DNA of 64,000 nt from JAJPJE01 sp963724985 (GTDB lineage Bacteria > Acidobacteriota > Terriglobia > Terriglobales > Acidobacteriaceae). Location of the stretch: NCBI GenBank assembly GCA_963724985.1, contig CAVRWV010000006.1:113438-177437 (forward strand), written 5' to 3'. The notes under the pieces are model-generated. The model had not been told where the DNA came from, did no database searches, and worked only from the letters and a program-made list of their open reading frames with translations. The translations under genes were made by a program, and so were the position numbers. Below, piece after piece: positions 26,764-35,921 of the stretch; positions within the stretch are counted from its first letter, which is position 1, and each line of letters opens with the position of its first letter.

Positions 26764-28281
26764 CTATTCCGGTCTGTCGATCTGGGCTTTCTGCAGACGA
26801 TCGGAGTAGTCGACGTAGACCGACTTCCACTCCGTGTAGAAATCAATCGCGCCGATACCGCCTTCGCGATGGCCGTTGCCGGTCTGTTTGGTTCCGCCGA
26901 AGGGCAAGTGGACTTCGGCGCCGATCGTCGGAGCGTTGATGTAAGTGATGCCAGCGTAGAGATCGCGCATGGCTTTGAAGGCGCGGTTCACATCTTTCGT
27001 GTAAAGGGCGGAAGACAGTCCATAGACGACGCCGTTGGCGATTTCGACAGCGTGATCGATGTCGTCGCAAGGAATGACCGAGACCACGGGGCCGAAGATT
27101 TCTTCCTGGGCGATGCGCATCTTGGGATCGACGTCGCCATAGACGGTGGGCTCAACGAACCAGCCGTGCTGGTACTCGCCCTTATCGAGACGGTGCCCGC
27201 CGCAGAGGAGCTTGGCGCCTTCGTTCAGTCCGATCTCGATGTACTTCAGGTCAGTTTCGAGTTGTGATTTGTTGACCGCGGGACCCATGTCGACTGTTTC
27301 GTCGAGGCCGTTGCCGATCTGGAGTTTCTTCGCGCGCTCGACGAGACGATTGACGAATTCGCCGTACACGCCTTTCTGTACGATGATGCGGCTGGTGGCA
27401 GTGCAGCGCTGTCCGGTGGTGCCGAAGGCTCCCCAGAGCGCGCCCTCGAGGGCGAGGTCGAGATTGGCGTCGTCGAGGACGATCATGGGATTCTTGCCGC
27501 CGAGTTCGAGCGAGCAGCGTTTGAAACTACGAGCGGCGGATTCGCCGACGATGCGTCCCACGGCGGTAGATCCGGTGAGCGAAATGGCGCGAACGTCTTC
27601 ATGCTCGGTGAGAGGGGTGCCGACTTCCGAGCCGAAGCCGGTGACGATGTTCACGACGCCCTTGGGAATGCCGGCGTCGACGAGTGCCTCAACGAAATTG
27701 AAAACCGAGAGAGGGGTGTCCTGCGCCGGTTTGATAATGCAGGTATTGCCGGCGACGAGAGCGGGGAAGAGCTTCCATGACGGGATCGCCATGGGGAAGT
27801 TCCAGGGCGTGATCATGGCGCAAACGCCGATGGGCTGGCGGACGGCCATAGCGAACTTATTGGGAAGCTCGGAGGGGACGGTGTGGCCGAACATGCGGCG
27901 GCCTTCGCCGGCCATAAAGTATCCGGTGTCGATGGCTTCCTGCGTGTCGCCGCGTGTTTCTTTCAGGACCTTACCCATCTCGCGGGTCATATCGCGCGAG
28001 TAGTCTTCCTTGCGCTCTTCCAGAATCTGGGAGGCGCGGTAGAGCATTTCGGCGCGGCGGGGTGCGGGCACGAGACGCCACTTGGCGAAGGCGCGGGTGG
28101 CGGCGTCGACGGCGGCGTTGACGTCGTCCTTGGTGGAGCGCTGGAAGATGCCGACGACTTCGCGGATGTCGGCTGGGTTGAGATTCTCGAAGGTCTGTCC
28201 GGAGCGGGACGCGACCCATTCACCATCGATGAGGTTTTTATAAACGCGGGGAGCAGTGACACGGACGGGCTCGGTAGCCAT
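26764..28281 (-). CDS. NAD(P)-dependent aldehyde dehydrogenase
   Basis: A 505-residue ALDH-superfamily enzyme from the ATG at 28281 (MATEPVRVTAPRVYKNLIDG), chosen for the GGAGG ribosome binding site. Longer in-frame starts back to 28404 give repeat-like sequence. Motifs include MITPWNFPMAIPSWKLFPAL, the cofactor loop SLTGSTAVGRIV, the catalytic glutamate in SLELGGKNPMIVLDD, the catalytic cysteine in GTTGQRCTATSR, and IFGPVVSVIPCDDIDHAVEI. It resembles the semialdehyde dehydrogenase branch (alpha-ketoglutaric or aminoadipic semialdehyde), but the substrate is not fixed by these motifs. It stands alone between repeat-rich spacers. Confidence 0.93.
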   Translation of the reverse strand: MATEPVRVTAPRVYKNLIDGEWVASRSGQTFENLNPADIREVVGIFQRSTKDDVNAAVDAATRAFAKWRLVPAPRRAEMLYRASQILEERKEDYSRDMTREMGKVLKETRGDTQEAIDTGYFMAGEGRRMFGHTVPSELPNKFAMAVRQPIGVCAMITPWNFPMAIPSWKLFPALVAGNTCIIKPAQDTPLSVFNFVEALVDAGIPKGVVNIVTGFGSEVGTPLTEHEDVRAISLTGSTAVGRIVGESAARSFKRCSLELGGKNPMIVLDDANLDLALEGALWGAFGTTGQRCTATSRIIVQKGVYGEFVNRLVERAKKLQIGNGLDETVDMGPAVNKSQLETDLKYIEIGLNEGAKLLCGGHRLDKGEYQHGWFVEPTVYGDVDPKMRIAQEEIFGPVVSVIPCDDIDHAVEIANGVVYGLSSALYTKDVNRAFKAMRDLYAGITYINAPTIGAEVHLPFGGTKQTGNGHREGGIGAIDFYTEWKSVYVDYSDRLQKAQIDRPE

Positions 28282-29025
28282 GAAATCCTCCACAGGCAAA
28301 CTTGCCATGCTAGCTGGGGGAGTGGAGGCAGTGCAAGCGGGGAGAGGGAAGGGTAGCTGGTAGCTAGTTGCCGGGGCGATCAACTGCCAAAAGCGGTCAG
28401 TCACGCGGGCGAGGGTGTACCGCCGCTAATTCTAGGACAGAACGCAAGGTTCCTCGACTCCTGGCCGCGCGATCCAAAAGCGGATCGCAAAGAGCGAAGG
28501 CGGCCAGTCGCTCGGAATGACAGGTGAAGTGCGGTGGTGTGTTGCGGATCTCGGGAAGGCTTGATCGAATCAAATTTTGTGGGAGGGAATAGGGTTTCCT
28601 CGCTGCGCTCGGGATGACAGGTGAAGTGCGGTGGCGTCCTGCGGATTTTGGTAAGACTTGATCGAATCAAATTTTGTGGGAGGGAATAGGGTTCCCTCGC
28701 TGCGCTCGGGATGACGGTGAAGTGCGGTGGCGTCCTGCGGATTTTGGTAAGACTTGATCGAATCAAATTTTGTGGAGGGAATAGGGTTTCCTCGCTGCGC
28801 TCGGGATGACAGGGGAAGTGCGGTGGTGCCCCGCGAGTTTCGGGAGGAGTTGACCTAATCCATCCCCCACGTTCGCTGCGCGACGTGCGGGGAGCACCCG
28901 GCGAGATTGTGCCTCCTACAGTACCAAAGAGGTTTCTCCTTTCTTTGTCTACAGTTAACTCCCTATTGCGAGGTGAGTAGCTTGTGGTAGGCTCAATTTG
29001 AATCACCGCGAATCAATAGCCAAGA
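28282..29025. other. 744-bp repeat-rich intergenic region
   Basis: No credible gene; the longest frame (28401-29006, minus) is the translation of the tandem repeat itself. It contains the GCGATCCAAAAGCGGATCGC hairpin near 28469-28488, the roughly 96-bp tandem repeat (28531-28866) and a further hairpin-like CCCCCACGTTCGCTGCGCGACGTGCGGGG near 28864-28892. Confidence 0.7.
28531..28866. repeat. Tandem repeat, about 3.5 units of 95-97 bp
   Basis: Units begin GCGGTGG at 28531, 28628, 28723 and 28820 (the last partial). Each holds CTTGATCGAATCAAATTTTG, then GGGAGGGAATAGGG, then CCTCGCTGCGCTCGGGATGA. Units 2 and 3 are nearly identical; unit 1 differs mainly at its 5' end. The CTCGGGATGACAGG end also occurs singly at 33411. 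Confidence 0.85.
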
Positions 29026-30294
29026 GTGCCCCAACAGGATCACATTCCGAGAATCCAGGTCGGGTGGAGAACTGCCACATACCGCAGCGTGCTGGGCGCC
29101 ATTTTATTGGTGGTCGGCCTGATCGTGGCGGCGTCGTACGTTGTGTTTCCAGAGCCGACGAAGAAAGCCGCAACCACCCTGCTCGATCTGGCCGAACGCA
29201 TAGGCACCAACACCACCACGAAAACAAAAGACAGTAACGCGCAGCAGGCGAGCTTCACCTTGATCGACGGCACCGTGAAGGTGAAGAAGGCGAACAGCAA
29301 TACCTGGGTGACGGCGGATTATCAGCTGCCGCTGGAAAAGGGTGACGTGGTGCAGACCGGGTCGGAGGGAATCGCGAAGGTCGTGTTCCCTGATGGCACC
29401 AGCTACAACGTAAAACAGGATTCGCTGATCGTGGTGGAAGAGAATTCCGCGAACGATTCGCAACAGACGAATGTTGCGGTGCAATTGACGACCGGAACGG
29501 TGGACCTTTCGACGGGAACGTATACGCAGGGATCGAAGTCGCAGGTAATCGTAGGCGGAGCGACGGCGACCTTCTCGCGCGACAGTTCGGCGATGGTGAG
29601 AAACGATCCGAAGAGCGACGAGCACGAAATCCTGGTGAAGCACGGATCGGGCGAAGTTACGCGTGGTAAAGAATCGGTTCCCGTCGGTGAGTATGAAAAG
29701 GTCACGTTCACGACGGAACAGCCTCAACTGGTGAAGCAGAAAGAAATGGCGCCGCCGGCGCTGATTGGTCCGGCAAACATGGCGCCGCTTTTCATGAATG
29801 ACCCGTCGCTACCGATTCCATTTACCTGGTCGACGATACCGAATACGGCGGAGTACCGGATAAGAGTCTCACGAAATCCTTATTTCTCGTCGACGGTGGC
29901 GGATCGCAGGGTGACGTCGCCCGCGGCGAATATACCGGGCCTGGCGGAAGGCGCGTACTACTGGGAAGTGCAGGCAATCGATAAGGCTGGACGCGAGTCG
30001 GTGGAGAGCGAAAAGAATCGGTTTACGATCATTCGCAAGGGTCCGGAGAACGCGAGCATTGCTCTGGAGCTATCGCCCTTCGTTCAGCATGGGCATGTGC
30101 TGGAGATCAAAGGCAAGACCGAGCCGACGGCGCGAGTAATGGTGAATGGGCAGGAAGTCCCCGTGGTTGGCAGTGACGGGGGATTCCAGTTCTTTACGGC
30201 GCCGCTGCCGGCGGGCGAGAACGTTATTACGGTGACGGCGCAGAACTCCAAAGGTGGAGTGCGTACGGAGCAGAAGAAGATCGTGATCCAGTAA
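29026..30294 (+). CDS. FecR-domain, membrane-anchored envelope protein
   Basis: A 422-residue protein (GTG start at 29026). A membrane segment at about residues 21-42 (SVLGAILLVVGLIVAASYVV) anchors it with a large periplasmic C-terminus. Residues about 75-250 are a FecR-like domain (LPLEKGDVVQTGSEGIAKVV and SVPVGEYEKVTF). The rest holds a FnIII/Ig-like region (FTWSTIPNTAEYRIRVSRNP, AYYWEVQAIDKAGRESVE) and a final bacterial Ig-like domain (KGKTEPTARVMVNGQEVPV). No TonB receptor or ECF sigma factor is adjacent, so it is not a classical FecR. Probably a peptidoglycan- or surface-associated structural protein. It lies 221 nt upstream of mreB. Confidence 0.82.
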   Translation: MPQQDHIPRIQVGWRTATYRSVLGAILLVVGLIVAASYVVFPEPTKKAATTLLDLAERIGTNTTTKTKDSNAQQASFTLIDGTVKVKKANSNTWVTADYQLPLEKGDVVQTGSEGIAKVVFPDGTSYNVKQDSLIVVEENSANDSQQTNVAVQLTTGTVDLSTGTYTQGSKSQVIVGGATATFSRDSSAMVRNDPKSDEHEILVKHGSGEVTRGKESVPVGEYEKVTFTTEQPQLVKQKEMAPPALIGPANMAPLFMNDPSLPIPFTWSTIPNTAEYRIRVSRNPYFSSTVADRRVTSPAANIPGLAEGAYYWEVQAIDKAGRESVESEKNRFTIIRKGPENASIALELSPFVQHGHVLEIKGKTEPTARVMVNGQEVPVVGSDGGFQFFTAPLPAGENVITVTAQNSKGGVRTEQKKIVIQ

Positions 30295-30515
30295 GCGCGG
30301 CCTGGCCGAAAGCACTGCTGGCATCATGATGGTTACGGGTTTTAAGGGCGGTTCCGCATTATCTTTGACCGGATTGAGTTCGGTGCCCGACGTCCACAGG
30401 GTCAAAGACTTCGGTTTCCGACAGGCAATCTGAAAGTTCACCTAGAATTCAGGGCACTAGTGATATTGTGCCGTAAGCAGTAACTTCCAAGTAACGAGAG
30501 AACAGACGCACGCGT

Positions 30516-31574
30516 ATGACAACCAACGGCTTTAATGGCTCACGCTTTCATAACCTCCGGTCGCTCTTCAGTGTGTTTTCGAGCGACCTGGCGATCGACC
30601 TCGGCACGGCGAACACGCTGGTCTATGCGAAAGGCAAAGGCATCGTGGTGAATGAACCTTCCATAGTCGCCATCAACAAGAACACCGGGGAAGTGGAAGC
30701 GGTGGGCAAAGAAGCCAAAGAGATGCTGGGCCGTACGCCGGGCAACATCGTCGCCATCAAGCCGATGAAAGACGGCGTGATCGCGGACTTCAAAGTTACC
30801 GAGAAGATGCTGAACTATTTCATCCAGAAGGCGCACAACCGCAAGATGCTGGTGCACCCGCGCATCGTGATTGGCGTGCCCTCCGAAATTACTCAGGTGG
30901 AAAAGCGCGCGGTGATGGATTCGGCCTATCGCGCGAAAGCCAGCGAAGTTCACCTGGTGGAGCAAGCGATGGTGGCGGCGATCGGCGCAGGACTGCCGAT
31001 CACCGAACCGAGCGGCAACATGGTTGTCGACATCGGCGGCGGGACGACGGACATTGCGGTGATCTCGCTGAGCGGCATTGTCTATTCGCGGTCGGTGCGG
31101 ATGGCGGGTAATCAGATGGACGAAGCCATCATGAATTACCTGAAGCGCAAGTACAACCTCCTGATCGGCGAACGCACGGCGGAACAAATCAAGATTGAGA
31201 TAGGGTCGGCGTATCCGCTGGATAAGCCGTTGACGATGGAGATCAAGGGACGCAACCTGATCGAGGGCGTGCCCAAGAGCATCACGATTGACGACAGCGA
31301 AATTCGTGAGGCATTGAGCGAGTGCGTGGCGACGATCATGAATGCGATCCGCGTGGCGCTGGAACGTACACCGCCAGAGCTGTCGGCGGACATCAGCGAT
31401 CGCGGCATTGTGCTGACCGGCGGTGGTGCGCTGCTGAAGAACCTGGATAAGCGAATCCGCGAAGAAACCGGACTGCCGGTTTCGATTGCGGACGATCCGC
31501 TCGCCAGCGTGGTGCTGGGCACCGGCAAGATGCTGAGCGATTTCAAACTGCTGAGAAAGATTTCGATCGAGTAG
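30516..31574 (+). CDS. mreB: Rod shape-determining actin-like ATPase MreB
   Basis: A 352-residue bacterial actin that organises lateral wall synthesis. The phosphate-1 motif is LAIDLGTANTLVYAKGKGIV and the phosphate-2 motif VVDIGGGTTDIAVISLSGIV. The adenosine motif region is GIVLTGGGALLKNLDKRIRE, followed by DPLASVVLGTGKML. RVVIGVPSEITQVEKRAVM is also diagnostic. The N-terminus has the amphipathic, aromatic-rich start (FHNLRSLFSVFSSD) used for membrane binding in other MreBs. It is the first gene of the mreB-mreC-mreD-mrdA-rodA unit. Confidence 0.98.
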   Translation: MTTNGFNGSRFHNLRSLFSVFSSDLAIDLGTANTLVYAKGKGIVVNEPSIVAINKNTGEVEAVGKEAKEMLGRTPGNIVAIKPMKDGVIADFKVTEKMLNYFIQKAHNRKMLVHPRIVIGVPSEITQVEKRAVMDSAYRAKASEVHLVEQAMVAAIGAGLPITEPSGNMVVDIGGGTTDIAVISLSGIVYSRSVRMAGNQMDEAIMNYLKRKYNLLIGERTAEQIKIEIGSAYPLDKPLTMEIKGRNLIEGVPKSITIDDSEIREALSECVATIMNAIRVALERTPPELSADISDRGIVLTGGGALLKNLDKRIREETGLPVSIADDPLASVVLGTGKMLSDFKLLRKISIE

Positions 31575-31637
31575 TTCCCAGCGTCCGGTTTTCAGCAAAC
31601 TGGAAACTCGAAACGGCAAAACTGGAAACTGGAGTCC

Positions 31638-32807
31638 ATGGATAGCGTCATCAACCGGCACCGGAACGTTGCGAACGTGGTGGTCCTCGTGTTCGTACTG
31701 TTCGTGCAGGTGGTCGGGCTAGCGGTGCAGGTCAAGCGCCCGAGCGATAGCGGCGGGACCCGCCTGATTCGCTTATGGGCAGTGACGCTGGTTACACCTC
31801 TCTCCAAAGGCGTGGTTCACGCCGAAGAATCGATTTCAGGCGTATGGCACGGCTACTTCGATCTGCGGCACGTGCGTTCGGAGAACGCGGATCTGCAGGA
31901 CAAACTGGCGCGCATGCGCATACAGCAGGTGCGGCTGGAAGAAGATGCGAACCAGGCGCGTCGGTTGCAGGTGCTGCTGGGATTCAAGGAACAATACCTT
32001 TCGCAGACGCTTCCGGCGCAGGTGATCAGCACGACGGGCAGCGACTTCTCGCGCGGCGTTTACATCGACAAGGGCACGCACGACGGAGTGAAGCAGGACA
32101 TGCCGGTGATCACGCCGGATGGAATCATGGGGAAAGTGCTGCGCGTTTATCCGAGTTCGTCGCTGGTGCTGGAGATCAACGATCCCAGCAGCGGAGCGGG
32201 CGTGATCCTGGAAAAGTCGCGGCTGCAGGGAATTCTGAAGGGCAATCCGAACGGGAACGGCGAGCTGATTATTCAGAACATCATGGCCGACGAGAAAGTT
32301 GAGGTCGGCGAACGCGTTCTGACCAGCGGCGGCGATCGCATCTTTCCGAAGGGAATGCCGGTGGGCGTGGTTTCGCGGTTTGCGCATGGGAAAGACATAT
32401 TCCTGGATATATGGGTGAAGCCGGCGGCGCAGCTGAGCCGTGCCGAGGAAGTACTGGTGGTAACGAAGGTGGATGAGCGGACGCCGGAGAGTCAGCCATT
32501 TGGCCCAAGCCCGGTAAGGGCGATCGATATTCTGGCGGAGAGACTGCCAACGGTGGCCCCGCCACCGAAGGCGGATACGGCTACGACGCCGGTTGGAGCG
32601 AGTTCGACGGAAGTGAAGCCGAAGAATGCGGCTTCGGGTGGAACTGGGTCGGCGGTGAAGGCTGCACAGACGCAGGCTGTGCCGAAGAGCGCTGCGGGGG
32701 CAACAACCGGAGCGACGAAGCCGGTGGCGCATCCGGCGGAGGGCGCGACGGGTGTGACTAAACCGGCCACTGGCAACGGGACTACGCCCGGGAGTACGCC
32801 GCAATGA
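31638..32807 (+). CDS. mreC: Rod shape-determining protein MreC
   Basis: A 389-residue bitopic protein. There is an N-terminal membrane segment (VANVVVLVFVLFVQVVGLAV), then a coiled-coil (VRSENADLQDKLARMRIQQV). The paired beta-barrel domain follows, with GVYIDKGTHDGVKQDMPVIT, SSSLVLEINDPSSGAGVILE, VLTSGGDRIFPKGMPVGVV and the ending AQLSRAEEVLVVTK. The C-terminal 100 residues are a low-complexity Ala/Thr/Pro/Gly tail absent from E. coli MreC and probably disordered in the periplasm. It overlaps mreD by 4 nt (ATGA), so the two are coupled. Confidence 0.95.
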   Translation: MDSVINRHRNVANVVVLVFVLFVQVVGLAVQVKRPSDSGGTRLIRLWAVTLVTPLSKGVVHAEESISGVWHGYFDLRHVRSENADLQDKLARMRIQQVRLEEDANQARRLQVLLGFKEQYLSQTLPAQVISTTGSDFSRGVYIDKGTHDGVKQDMPVITPDGIMGKVLRVYPSSSLVLEINDPSSGAGVILEKSRLQGILKGNPNGNGELIIQNIMADEKVEVGERVLTSGGDRIFPKGMPVGVVSRFAHGKDIFLDIWVKPAAQLSRAEEVLVVTKVDERTPESQPFGPSPVRAIDILAERLPTVAPPPKADTATTPVGASSTEVKPKNAASGGTGSAVKAAQTQAVPKSAAGATTGATKPVAHPAEGATGVTKPATGNGTTPGSTPQ

Positions 32808-33319
32808 CGATCGCATTCGAAAAGACGGAGCGGATCGAGGTCTACAGGTTCAATCCGCTGGTGACGATCGGCGTGCCGCTGTTTGCGATCGTATTGCAGT
32901 CGTTTATTCCCATCAAGCTGCGGATTTTTGGGATTTTCGATCTGCCGCTGCTGATAACGATCTTCTTTGCCGTCGCTCGACGGAATCAGATCTCAGGGCT
33001 GCTGACTGGAGCGGCGATCGGTTTGTTGCAGGATGCGCTGACGCATCAGCCACTGGGGATTTACGGCATTTCGAAGACGCTGGTGGCGTATGGCGCGTCG
33101 TCGCTGGGCGCGAAGATCGATGTGGAGAATCCAGGCACACGGGTGCTGATGGTGTTCGGCTTCTACTTCATTCACAACGGGATCTATTGGCTGGTAGCGC
33201 GCTGGCTGGTGCGGATCGATCTGCAGTGGCTGTGGATGCATGAGCTGCGCGGGGCGATTGCGAACGCGATTCTGGGCGTGCTGCTCTTCCATCTGCTGGA
33301 CAAGGTGAAGCGCGGGTAG
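32804..33319 (+). CDS. mreD: Rod shape-determining protein MreD
   Basis: A 171-residue integral membrane protein with five to six hydrophobic segments (for example LVTIGVPLFAIVLQSFIPI, LPLLITIFFAVARRNQISGL). The MreD-like GLLTGAAIGLLQDALTHQPL stretch is followed by GIYGISKTLVAYGASSLGAK. It starts inside the mreC stop codon and ends in a charged KVKRG tail. Partner of MreC in the elongasome. A 295-nt spacer with a dispersed repeat separates it from mrdA. Confidence 0.92.
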   Translation: MTIAFEKTERIEVYRFNPLVTIGVPLFAIVLQSFIPIKLRIFGIFDLPLLITIFFAVARRNQISGLLTGAAIGLLQDALTHQPLGIYGISKTLVAYGASSLGAKIDVENPGTRVLMVFGFYFIHNGIYWLVARWLVRIDLQWLWMHELRGAIANAILGVLLFHLLDKVKRG

Positions 33320-33614
33320 AGCCTCGCGGACCTCGTCAATGAAATGCCTGAAATCCCTTTCTTACTTGCGGCCTTACCAGGGCTCCCTCGACTCGGGCGT
33401 TCGCCCTCGCTCGGGATGACAGGGGTGAAATCTTAGCGATTCGACCCCGGTAGAACTAAGGTTCACGACACTTGAGTTAGGGGTGTCTGCTCAGTCGGAG
33501 TCGTGGTAATTCCTGCTACACTCAAGGCAATCCAGTTAAGCCGCGTGCTCAAGTGTTAAGGCTGGAGCGGAGTGCTGCGCTGGTTCATTCAATCAGGACT
33601 GGCCAGAGGTCATA
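33320..33614. other. Spacer between mreD and mrdA with a dispersed repeat
   Basis: Holds TCGGGCGTTCGCCCTCG, a short hairpin at about 33394-33410, and then CTCGGGATGACAGG (33411-33424), the same end sequence as the 96-bp tandem repeat at 28531-28866. No gene seen. Such an insertion inside an otherwise tight operon could attenuate read-through. Confidence 0.6.
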
Positions 33615-35798
33615 GTGTTCGGCCGCGAAGACAAAGTATCGCCGATTCGGATCACGGGAGTTCAGTACGTGATTCTCGGAGTCTTCCTTTTGCTCGGCTA
33701 CGGATTCTGGCGGCTGCAAGTTGGCGGTTCCGATTACTACGCATCGCTCGCCGAACAGAATCGCGTTCGCAAAGTTCCCATCCTCGCGCCCCGCGGAAAG
33801 ATAGTCGATCGCGAAGGGCGGATTATCGTCGACAACTATCCGTCGTTCTCTGCGCTGCTATTGCGCGATCAGACGCGCGATCTGGATGCTGATGTAGACA
33901 AGATTGCGTCGGGCCTGCACATGGACTCCGACGACATTCGCGCGCGTCTCAAGAAATTTGCGAGCATGCCGCAGTATCAGCCAATCATCCTGAAAGACGA
34001 CATCACGCCGGACGAGCTGGCGTACATCGAATCGCACAAGAACGAGTTGCCGGAGTTGGACACGATCCGGGCGAGCCGCAGACTGTATCCGAAAAACGGA
34101 TTCATGGCGCACCTGATCGGCTATGTGGGTGAAGTCAGCGAAGACATGCTGAACCAGTCGCAGTGGGAGTTCTACAAAGCCGGCGACGTCGTCGGCAAGT
34201 CGGGCGTGGAGTTGCAGTACAACGACATCCTGATGGGCCAGGATGGGTCGCGGCGCGAGATAGTGAACAGCCGTGGCAAAGTTGTGGGGCAGATGGACGA
34301 AGTTCCGGCGACCGAAGGTCAGACGCTGAAGTTAACGATCGATCTCGATCTGCAGATTGCGGCTGAGGAAGCACTCGGCGACAAGCCGGGCGCAATCATC
34401 GCAATGAATCCGAAGAACGGCGAAGTGCTCGCGATGGTGAGCCGGCCGACATTTGATCCGAATTCATTTGCCATACGCATTTCGAAGGACGAGTGGAGCA
34501 AGCTGGTCAACGACGAAGGCAAGCCACTGATGAACAAAGCGATCCAGGCGCAGCTCGCACCCGGGTCGACGTTCAAGATCATTATGGCTACGGCTGGGCT
34601 ACAGGAAGGCATTGCCCAGAATATGAAAGTTAATTGCACTGGAGGTGCGAGCTTCTACGGACGCTACTTCAAGTGCTGGATTTCCCATCGGCACCAGACG
34701 CACGGAATAACAGATATCACCAAGGGCATCTATCAGTCGTGCGACGTCTTCTTTTACACATTGGCGGAGAAGCTCGGGATTGGAAAGATTGCGGAGTGGT
34801 CCACCAGGCTCGGCCTCGGGCAGAAGAGCGGGATTGATTTGCCGCAAGAAGTCAGCGGCGTGATGCCTTCGGAAGAGTGGAAGCTGAAAAACTTCCACCA
34901 GAAGTGGTTTGCAGGCGAAACGATTTCGGTGGGCATCGGGCAGGGCGCGATTGCGGCAACTCCGATACAGATGGCGCGCGCGATTGGAGCGATCGCTTCG
35001 GACGGACGCCTGGTTAGGCCGCATGTGGTCGCGTTCGACAATCTCTCGGGAAACGCGCAAACGCGTTACAAGGAGATCAGCGCCAAGTATCCGGATGAGA
35101 CCACAATTCCGATCGACTCAAGCAATTGGGAGATCGTCACCGATGCGCTGAGGAAGGTGGTAAGCCCCATCGGAACCGGTGCGCTGTCGGCGATTCCGGG
35201 GGTCGACTTCGGTGGTAAGACCGGATCGGCGCAGACGGTCAGCAACGCATTTAAGGAGCGCCTGGGTAAGGGCACGGATCTGTTCAAGGACAATGGGTGG
35301 TTCGTAGGAGTTGCGCCGACGCGAAATCCTGACATCGTGGTAGCCGTGCTTTACCAATCCGGTGAACACGGCGACAAGACGGCACCGATCGCAGCACAGG
35401 TGATCAAAGCCTTCGTGCAGAAGCGCCGCAAGGTTCTAAATGACGTGGCATATGCCATGCCCGAGGCTTACGCTCCTGTGCGCGCTTCGGCGGAAGCGCC
35501 GAGCACGGCGGAAACTCCAGCGCGACTGAAGAACGTCGGGCAGCAGAGCATTGATCGCGCGAGTGAGGCTACTCAGAAGAGCGCTGTGAAGCCTGACTCA
35601 CCGTCAGAAAAGAAGAGCGCGCCTGCCAAGCCGGTTGAGACTCCAGGCGGCATGGCAAAGAATGAGAATGGCGATTCCATCGACATTGCGGGCGTGTGGG
35701 ACAACGGCGGAGAAGAACATCGTCTGGAAACCGGGAAATTTGTTGTGCCTTTGAGCGGAAGTCATGCTCGAGCAGTGGCGGCGCCCGGAATGAATTAG
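33615..35798 (+). CDS. mrdA: Penicillin-binding protein 2 (MrdA), elongasome transpeptidase
   Basis: A 727-residue class B PBP with one N-terminal membrane helix (VQYVILGVFLLLGYGFWRL) and the PBP dimerisation domain (ILAPRGKIVDREGRIIVDN). The transpeptidase domain has the active-site serine S318 in LAPGSTFKIIMATAG, the second motif SCD in YQSCDVFFYTLAEKLG (SxN in most relatives, SxD in PBP2) and GGKTGSAQTV. The C-terminal 110 residues form a Ser/Ala/Pro/Lys-rich extension after the catalytic domain, of unknown role. GTG start at 33615. It crosslinks peptidoglycan with RodA, encoded next. Confidence 0.95.
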   Translation: MFGREDKVSPIRITGVQYVILGVFLLLGYGFWRLQVGGSDYYASLAEQNRVRKVPILAPRGKIVDREGRIIVDNYPSFSALLLRDQTRDLDADVDKIASGLHMDSDDIRARLKKFASMPQYQPIILKDDITPDELAYIESHKNELPELDTIRASRRLYPKNGFMAHLIGYVGEVSEDMLNQSQWEFYKAGDVVGKSGVELQYNDILMGQDGSRREIVNSRGKVVGQMDEVPATEGQTLKLTIDLDLQIAAEEALGDKPGAIIAMNPKNGEVLAMVSRPTFDPNSFAIRISKDEWSKLVNDEGKPLMNKAIQAQLAPGSTFKIIMATAGLQEGIAQNMKVNCTGGASFYGRYFKCWISHRHQTHGITDITKGIYQSCDVFFYTLAEKLGIGKIAEWSTRLGLGQKSGIDLPQEVSGVMPSEEWKLKNFHQKWFAGETISVGIGQGAIAATPIQMARAIGAIASDGRLVRPHVVAFDNLSGNAQTRYKEISAKYPDETTIPIDSSNWEIVTDALRKVVSPIGTGALSAIPGVDFGGKTGSAQTVSNAFKERLGKGTDLFKDNGWFVGVAPTRNPDIVVAVLYQSGEHGDKTAPIAAQVIKAFVQKRRKVLNDVAYAMPEAYAPVRASAEAPSTAETPARLKNVGQQSIDRASEATQKSAVKPDSPSEKKSAPAKPVETPGGMAKNENGDSIDIAGVWDNGGEEHRLETGKFVVPLSGSHARAVAAPGMN

Positions 35799-35862
35799 TT
35801 GTGAGAAACGCGGGCGAGGCCTGTCCTGAGCAAAGTGGAAGGGGCGCGCGCGCCACATGAAC

Positions 35863-35901
35863 TGCCCCGCTCAAGCCAAAGGACGGCTTGAATGGGCCAC
35901 C
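35863..35901. repeat. Palindromic dispersed repeat, copy 2
   Basis: TGCCCCGCTCAAGCC, a 7-nt loop, GGCTTGAATGGGCCACC, nearly identical to 26721-26759 and again preceded by GCGGGCGAGG and GCGCGCCACATGA. It sits in the 123-nt gap between mrdA and rodA. Confidence 0.8.
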
Positions 35902-35921
35902 AAGCCGAAATATAGAACTGA

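Noticed and set aside
28531..28866. CRISPR array
   Set aside because: Whole units repeat head to tail without unique spacers and there are no cas genes.
28401..29006. A 201-codon minus-strand frame with internal peptide repeats
   Set aside because: It is the translation of the 96-bp tandem DNA repeat; unit lengths that are not all multiples of three still stay open by chance, and no signal or domain is present.
30540..31661. A 373-codon open frame antisense to mreB
   Set aside because: His/Arg/Gln-rich composition typical of the reverse of a GC-rich gene; mreB on the plus strand is certain.
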